This document shows positions 59,179-64,000 of a DNA stretch of 64,000 bases, piece after piece (position 1 is the first letter of the stretch; every line of letters begins with the position of its first letter). Under the pieces are notes generated by a model, which was not told the origin of the DNA, searched no databases, and was given only the letters and a program-made list of their open reading frames with translations. The stretch spans positions 1 through 64,000 of the forward strand of contig CAZMOK010000009.1 of NCBI GenBank assembly GCA_964567785.1. Direction: 5' to 3'. The DNA is from CAZMOK01 sp964567785 (GTDB lineage Bacteria; Bacteroidota; Bacteroidia; Bacteroidales; JAGOPY01). The position numbers and the translations under genes are program-made.

Positions 59179-59907
59179 GTCTTCTATAAGCTGCTCCATT
59201 TTCTCAAAATGCGAACCCCGCCAGTATATTTTATGGCACCTGCTGCAACGGTAAAAATCATCGAAGGCTTCCCTGGTGCCTTCCTCCAGTTCGCTTTCGA
59301 CCATATTTTTGGAGACCTTCTGCAGAAGGCCGTTGCAATCCATGCAGATTGAAAAAGGTTCCAGGTTCTTTTTGAGGTCGAAGCGCCTTACAATTTCCTT
59401 CAATTGCTTTTTGGGATCAGTCGACCTGACATAATATCCATGAGTGACCTTCCCGTTTTTCAATATCTGCAGGTCCCTGGTGAGGATTATCCTTTTGTCC
59501 TGCTTTGCCTTTTCAACAATAAAATCATCTTCCAGGTCATTGTCGTAATAGGAATCAAAGCCCAGCATCCGCAGGTACCTGACAAGTTTTCCAAGATGAA
59601 CGTCCAATATGAAACGGGTGGTGCGGAGAGGTTCGGGCCGCAACCTCGTTACATTGGAAACATCAAGGCTTTCGAACACAGGGTACACTGCTATTCTTTC
59701 GTTATCAGAGGGTTTGTAGATGAAATCGACAGAATTATCCCCTGCAAGGATGAGATCCACCTCTGTGTGAGGAACCCCTTCGGCTTCGATAATATCTTTG
59801 ATGTTCTGATGGGAAGCAACCCTGATCTGGTAAGTTTTCTTCTTTTTCAGGTGAGGGAGGAAATCATTCAGTTCTTCATAAAACCTTATACGTACAGTTT
59901 TTCCCAT
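59173..59907 (-). CDS. Ub-Mut7-C RNase domain protein
   Basis: A 244-residue protein with an N-terminal ubiquitin/MoaD-like domain (about 1-85, with VDLILAGDNSVDFIYKPSDNERIAVYPVF, broken by its core Asp). A Mut7-C PIN-type RNase domain follows from about 98: FILDVHLGKLVRYLRMLGFD, then RIILTRDLQIL with acidic catalytic residues. A C-terminal zinc ribbon has CMDCNGLL and CSRCHKIYW. The domain pair is a known conserved combination. RNA target unknown. It follows the ceramidase-like gene by eight bases, and its stop overlaps the convergent GT2 gene. Confidence 0.88.
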   Translation of the reverse strand: MGKTVRIRFYEELNDFLPHLKKKKTYQIRVASHQNIKDIIEAEGVPHTEVDLILAGDNSVDFIYKPSDNERIAVYPVFESLDVSNVTRLRPEPLRTTRFILDVHLGKLVRYLRMLGFDSYYDNDLEDDFIVEKAKQDKRIILTRDLQILKNGKVTHGYYVRSTDPKKQLKEIVRRFDLKKNLEPFSICMDCNGLLQKVSKNMVESELEEGTREAFDDFYRCSRCHKIYWRGSHFEKMEQLIEDL

Positions 59908-59915
59908 CCTGTGGA

Positions 59916-60659
59916 TTACACTGCCTGTTTTTCTGCTGAATTTTGGTTTTCGGCTACAGGGCTACTTTTAGGTTTAACATCTATCTCTCTTAAGATGTAA
60001 AGGTACTTTAAAACAAAGTAGGCTCCTACTGCGCTGAAAACATGCCATAGAAAATGAGTGCCCATCGGGAGGAAAGATATTTCAATCGCATCAAGCTGGC
60101 GGAATAGCAGTGCGATCATAAAAGGAATAATAGCGCCTGCTACAGTGAGTGAATGCCTGAATTTTGTTTTTATGAGTATGATCAGCAAGGGCAGGGCAAC
60201 GATGATACCTGTAGTAAAGTAGGATACGTTGATAGCTACATGTTGTGGCAGGTTTCCCCAAAACAGGCCCCTGACAAGGAATGCCGGGATGATCACAAAA
60301 AATACGTACCACCATCTTTTGAATATCTTGATCCAGAGATAAATACTGATAGATAGCGTGAGAATGGCTGACGGAAGAAAATCCATCACAAGGAAAGCCG
60401 TTGATACCCTGAAGCCGTGAAAAAGGGCACTTCCCAGGCCACCCAGTATTATAAGTGGTATGGCAAAAAGCATGAAGCGGTAATGTGAGAAATTGCCCCT
60501 GATTAGGAAAAGCCAGTAAAAGGCAGGTATGAGGATCAGCAGGGAAGAAAATGCATTCCATGGCTCAACAATGAAATTACCCAGTTCTGTTTCTGCATAC
60601 ACCGGTCCGCCATCGGGGAGACTCTGATTATACCAATCGTTATAGTTTTCTTGTACCAT
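59916..60659 (-). CDS. CREST/ceramidase-like seven-helix membrane protein
   Basis: Integral membrane protein of 247 residues with about seven helices. It has residues typical of the CREST superfamily (alkaline ceramidase/PAQR): an acidic residue before the first helix (IVEPWNAFSSLL), a Ser and His in GLGSALFHGF, Asp in MDFLPS, and a paired His near the end (GTHFLWHVFSAVG). These would form the zinc site. Bacteroidota make sphingolipids, so ceramide or a related amide may be the substrate. That is inference; no serine palmitoyltransferase is in the window. Confidence 0.72.
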   Translation of the reverse strand: MVQENYNDWYNQSLPDGGPVYAETELGNFIVEPWNAFSSLLILIPAFYWLFLIRGNFSHYRFMLFAIPLIILGGLGSALFHGFRVSTAFLVMDFLPSAILTLSISIYLWIKIFKRWWYVFFVIIPAFLVRGLFWGNLPQHVAINVSYFTTGIIVALPLLIILIKTKFRHSLTVAGAIIPFMIALLFRQLDAIEISFLPMGTHFLWHVFSAVGAYFVLKYLYILREIDVKPKSSPVAENQNSAEKQAV

Positions 60660-60699
60660 CCTGCCTGTAATTGGTTTTTGAAATTAACAATTTGATACA

Positions 60700-62196
60700 T
60701 TAATTGTTTGAAGAGGTTTTTACCAGGTATATGCCTGATTTGTTGTTTGTTTCGACAATCCAGTCACCTGATCTTTGACCTTCCTTATAATCATCCATGC
60801 CCAGTTGATGACGGTAATAAGGGGTGAGGTAGATAAAGTCGATGTCAAATTCATCTGCTTTTGCAAGGAAACCCCTCCCGTATATGCGCGGGTCTTCTTT
60901 CTTCAACTCTGTGTAACACACCTCTCCGTGTATTCTGCCAAGATCCTCTATTTCATTGAAAATAAAGGTCATGGGAGCTATTATGTTTGTGCCCTCCAGG
61001 TTTTCCTGGCCAAGATACTTGTTGGTTATTTGCTCATTTGCGACCGGATTGAACTTGTTTAATGTAAGCTGGAAATTATAAAAAGCACTTCCGCCAATAA
61101 AAATTACCAGCAGAGCACCAAGAAGAAACCGGATCGTTTTCTGTGAACCAAATCTAAATTTACCAATCTCCTTATTACTTAACCAGCTAAATACTTTTGA
61201 GATCATTATAACCAGGAAAGGGAAATAGATCAGTATGTATTGTCGTGATTTATGTACTGCTGTCAACGCAGTGAGAATAAAAAGAAGAAGAGTGAACAAT
61301 GATAATCGGGGATAATCCTTCCAGATCTTTTTTACGCCAACAAACAGAGTTGCAATAAGAAGTGCGCTGAATATGATTATTTTAGGATTGTGAAAAAAAC
61401 GCTGTTGTTCTTTTAACAGATTTACGAAGGGCTGCAAATACACAGGGATCCCGTTAATGCTGTCGAGGGCAGGGCTGGAGCTGAACTGGTAGTACCACCA
61501 TGAAAAGGAATAATCGGCATTAAAATCAAAGAAATAGATGGAAGTGGTTACCAACGAAAACAGGCTGAAAACTATAGCACCTGCCCATCTGCGGTTTATC
61601 AACAGTAACAGGAAGCCGGCGCCGGTTACCACGATACCGTTGAGGTGGGTGGCAACTGCCAGTCCGCTCACCAGGCCTGCAGGTATCAGATAAACTACAC
61701 TGGCATGGCCTTTTTTCAGGTAGTTTTCAAGAAAAATATATGCAGTGAAGGTAAAGGTCATGATCATGATCTCCGGCCTTAAGAGAAAACTGTATTTAAA
61801 GATCCATGGAAAAGAGAAAAAAAGGATCATTGAAAAAAGCCATTCATTAAACGACAGGATCTTTCTGATCCGCACTGCGTAGTAATAAAAAATGAACAAA
61901 AAAATAATGAAATAGATCAGGCTCACCGATTTGAGCGAATAAAGGGAAAACCCGAAAAGATCAATGAAGGCTGCACCGTGCAGGACCAGCAATTTGTGCG
62001 AAACGATAAGGTAATCTTCCTGTTCCGTTATACCCCGCATCAATTCTGACTTCACATGCCCGGCTTCATTCAGCCAGTATGCGTGCTCACCGATCCATGC
62101 GTCGTCAATATCAGGAGTTCTTCCGGGAATACTGGACAGGTAGATCAGCACCAGGAGAGAAAGTACCGTTAAGAGCCATTTTCTATCAAAAAGCAT
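60700..62196 (-). CDS. GT-C (ArnT/PMT-like) membrane glycosyltransferase
   Basis: A 498-residue membrane protein with about 11-12 helices. The first outside loop contains the acidic motif PDIDDAWIGEHAYWLNEAGH, typical of polyprenyl-phosphate-sugar-dependent GT-C enzymes such as GT39/GT83. The ATG at 62196 is preferred because the longer reading starts at TTG 62256. It lies 40 bases upstream of the ceramidase-like gene on the same strand. Acceptor unknown. Confidence 0.75.
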   Translation of the reverse strand: MLFDRKWLLTVLSLLVLIYLSSIPGRTPDIDDAWIGEHAYWLNEAGHVKSELMRGITEQEDYLIVSHKLLVLHGAAFIDLFGFSLYSLKSVSLIYFIIFLFIFYYYAVRIRKILSFNEWLFSMILFFSFPWIFKYSFLLRPEIMIMTFTFTAYIFLENYLKKGHASVVYLIPAGLVSGLAVATHLNGIVVTGAGFLLLLINRRWAGAIVFSLFSLVTTSIYFFDFNADYSFSWWYYQFSSSPALDSINGIPVYLQPFVNLLKEQQRFFHNPKIIIFSALLIATLFVGVKKIWKDYPRLSLFTLLLFILTALTAVHKSRQYILIYFPFLVIMISKVFSWLSNKEIGKFRFGSQKTIRFLLGALLVIFIGGSAFYNFQLTLNKFNPVANEQITNKYLGQENLEGTNIIAPMTFIFNEIEDLGRIHGEVCYTELKKEDPRIYGRGFLAKADEFDIDFIYLTPYYRHQLGMDDYKEGQRSGDWIVETNNKSGIYLVKTSSNN

Positions 62197-62407
62197 TTCC
62201 GGGAAAACAGGCCGTAAAGATATGTTTTTTGAATTAAGTGATGCCAGTAAGTACAAAATCGACCGATCAACGACATTATCTTTATTATTTTACCTTATTT
62301 TGTCAGAACATTTTGCGGACTTATCTGTATATAATCAATAAATTATCAACTGTTTCATTAGATTAGACTTTTATTTTAACCGGCCTAGTGCCAAAAATTC
62401 ATTGTTT

Positions 62408-63739
62408 ATGAGGTTTAAATCTATTAGTGTATTTGCAGGTATTTTCATCTTTTTCTTTTCAGGATTAGCAACACAAGCACAACTCGGTATTGACGCCGAG
62501 CTCAGGCCAAGGGCAGAAGCATGGCGGGGATACAGGGTGCTCCCGGCTGATACCCTAAAAGATCCATTATTCTACATCAGCCAGAGAACAAGGTTAAGTT
62601 TTGATTTCAATTCCGATTTACTGGATATTAAGGTTACTGCCCAGGATGTGAGGATCTGGGGAAGCGACAATATATATTCCAGCACAGGTGCATTTGGAAG
62701 AACGGCCGGTTTGGACCTATATGAAGGTTGGGCTGCAATAAGGCCTTTTAACAACTTTGAAGTTAAAATAGGCCGCCAGGAGATGAAGTATGATGACGGC
62801 CGGCTGTTGTGGAATCGAAATTGGAACCAGTATGGATTAACCTACGATATGTTTCTTCTTGCTTATGAAAAGAACGACTGGAAAATCCACGGTGCTTTTT
62901 CATGGTATAACAACCTGTACTCACGTTTCGGCCTCGGGGTTTATCCCGATAAGATCAGGTCGTTCAGTATGCTCTGGCTCAGCAAGGAATTTGGCTCATC
63001 CACCCGGGTTACGGCGATTTCACTTCTCTCGGGCGCCGGTTCTCCTGATGCCAATGAGGTTATTTATCTAAAATCGACCACAGGTGTGAATATTTTTGTT
63101 GATGCCTCAGGGTTCAATGCCCACCTGGCAGGTTATTACCAGGCAGGTAAGCACAAGGATGGCAGGGATGTATCAGCATATGCATTAATAGGAAAGTTAG
63201 GATATAAGAAAAATTGGTTTGGTGTTTCAGGCGGTATCAATTACCTGTCGGGCCAGAACTTTGAAAAGAACGATCCGGCAGAATCAAATAAATACCAGCT
63301 CTTTGATGTCTTATACGGTGCAAGGCACAAGTTCTACGGATACATGGATTATTTTGTAAATATTGAATCAAGTACGATGGGCGGAGGACTTAATGATCTC
63401 TTCATCAGCTTCAAGCCCACGTTCGCAGAGAAGCATTCCATAGAGCTCGCAGCTCATTATTTTATGCTTGCCGGCAAGATTCCTGATCCTTATGTTAATA
63501 CACCGGACGCATACCTGGAATCATACCTGGGAACTGAGATAGACCTTGTTTACAATTACAACCCTTTCAAATTCATGAATCTCCAGGTTGGTTTTGGCTG
63601 GATGTCGCAGGGAGAGTCACTTGAGAAGATCCAGTCTGTTTATGGTACGGAGGTTCTGGAACCATGGTTCAGCTATGTGCAGTTAACTGTTAAACCTTCA
63701 CTTTTCAAGACTGATAAAGAGATTGTTCTGAGACCATAA
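62408..63739 (+). CDS. Outer-membrane porin, alginate-export-like family
   Basis: A 443-residue exported beta-barrel protein. The signal peptide (to about residue 26, ending LATQAQ) is followed by repeated amphipathic beta-strands and aromatic girdles. Features of the alginate_exp/porin-like family include LRPRAEAWRGYR, ISQRTRLSFDFNSDLLDIKVTAQDVR (split at its centre by Phe/Asn), VKIGRQEMKYDDGRLLWNRNW and GMSQGE-like strands near the end. ATG 62408 is chosen over TTG 62402. Substrate unknown; no polysaccharide genes adjoin it. Confidence 0.8.
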   Translation: MRFKSISVFAGIFIFFFSGLATQAQLGIDAELRPRAEAWRGYRVLPADTLKDPLFYISQRTRLSFDFNSDLLDIKVTAQDVRIWGSDNIYSSTGAFGRTAGLDLYEGWAAIRPFNNFEVKIGRQEMKYDDGRLLWNRNWNQYGLTYDMFLLAYEKNDWKIHGAFSWYNNLYSRFGLGVYPDKIRSFSMLWLSKEFGSSTRVTAISLLSGAGSPDANEVIYLKSTTGVNIFVDASGFNAHLAGYYQAGKHKDGRDVSAYALIGKLGYKKNWFGVSGGINYLSGQNFEKNDPAESNKYQLFDVLYGARHKFYGYMDYFVNIESSTMGGGLNDLFISFKPTFAEKHSIELAAHYFMLAGKIPDPYVNTPDAYLESYLGTEIDLVYNYNPFKFMNLQVGFGWMSQGESLEKIQSVYGTEVLEPWFSYVQLTVKPSLFKTDKEIVLRP

Positions 63740-63817
63740 AACACACCAGGGCTATAAGTACTTTTCCTTCATTTTATGCAGTACAGCTTGCAATGCCGGT
63801 TTGTTACTGTGATGGGC

Positions 63818-64000
63818 TCAGAATATAAAATCAGTTGAAAGGAAGTTAGAGTGGTCTTCCTTCAAGACTCCGTTCACTATAGAGATGTTTTCCTTGTTTT
63901 CTTTTAGGGCAACAAGTGTCCTTATAGAGAATACCCTCAGGGCATCAGAAACCGACAATGTTCCTTCGGCCGAATCTTTCCTGCCTGTGAATGGGAAGAT
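63818..64000 (-). CDS. Aldehyde dehydrogenase, C-terminal fragment cut by window edge (GapN-like)
   Basis: The minus strand from the window end reads as an open frame of 60 codons to a TGA at 63818-63820. It begins IFPFTGRKDSAEGTLSVSDAL and continues RVFSIRTLVALKEN. This is the conserved C-terminal end of ALDH-superfamily enzymes, closest in style to NADP-dependent glyceraldehyde-3-phosphate dehydrogenases. The rest of the gene, including catalytic Cys, lies beyond the window. It converges on the porin gene with about 80 bases between. Confidence 0.8.
   Translation of the reverse strand: MFPFTGRKDSAEGTLSVSDALRVFSIRTLVALKENKENISIVNGVLKEDHSNFLSTDFIF

Overview
The window is a gene-dense chromosomal stretch from a member of the Bacteroidota (Bacteroidetes). 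Three things point there. Promoters repeatedly match the phylum's -7 element TAnnTTTG, and Shine-Dalgarno sequences are mostly absent. There are type IX secretion markers: a SprA-like lipoprotein and a gliding-motility C-terminal sorting domain. There are also phylum-typical families: DUF2851, a paired ZapB-like/ZapA set, DUF1573, Ub-Mut7-C, a YwqK/MORN lipoprotein and a LysM/PBP1-type protein. The gene set suggests a free-living, possibly pigmented lineage near Bacteroidales/Marinilabiliales or Cytophagales; the sequence alone does not fix the order. I see no prophage, insertion sequence, integrase or CRISPR array.

Layout. 1-6.8 kb: small membrane protein, redoxin-like protein, stand-alone SprA-domain lipoprotein, two tandem AGCS amino-acid/cation symporters and a K+ channel with a TrkA-type domain. 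6.9-10.7 kb: DUF2851, ZapB-like, ZapA, a probable 6S RNA and RNase Y. 10.7-17.5 kb: TPR lipoprotein-def-ruvX, dapD, then a minus-strand group (DUF1573, yajC, YbbR, coaE, conserved hypothetical) and a type IX cargo protein. 17.7-25.1 kb: clpB, ychF, an rpsA with long charged tails, and rnz. 25.1-30 kb: an overlapping pair, a D-2-hydroxyglutarate-dehydrogenase-like flavoprotein and a DUF1338 oxygenase, next to lplA. 30-41 kb: LEA-like lipoprotein, membrane AraC regulator, cca-miaA, an SDR-DUF2867 protein, a stand-alone EF-G, sugar kinases, DgkA and tRNA-Gly(CCC). 41-52 kb: M23 peptidase, a sensor-nucleotidyltransferase fusion overlapping a metallophosphoesterase, guaA, LysM/PBP1 protein, MORN lipoprotein, gdhA, SGNH hydrolase and a racemase. 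52-59.2 kb: a carotenoid cluster on two divergent arms. 59.2-64 kb: Mut7-C RNase, ceramidase-like membrane protein, GT-C glycosyltransferase, outer-membrane porin and the C-terminus of an aldehyde dehydrogenase cut by the window edge.

The best-supported multi-gene system is the carotenoid cluster. One arm encodes phytoene desaturase, phytoene synthase and a membrane lycopene cyclase. The other encodes a CrtD-like desaturase, CruF hydratase, an acyltransferase and a family-2 glycosyltransferase. Together they suggest a 1'-hydroxy-3',4'-didehydro carotenoid carrying an acylated sugar. The least-explained items are the SprA-domain lipoprotein, the sensor-nucleotidyltransferase/phosphoesterase pair, and dispersed intergenic repeats that begin at or next to stop codons, including an 83-bp inverted pair bracketing cca-miaA-SDR.

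No intergenic gap reaches 300 bases; the larger ones hold repeats, promoters or RNA genes and are annotated below.
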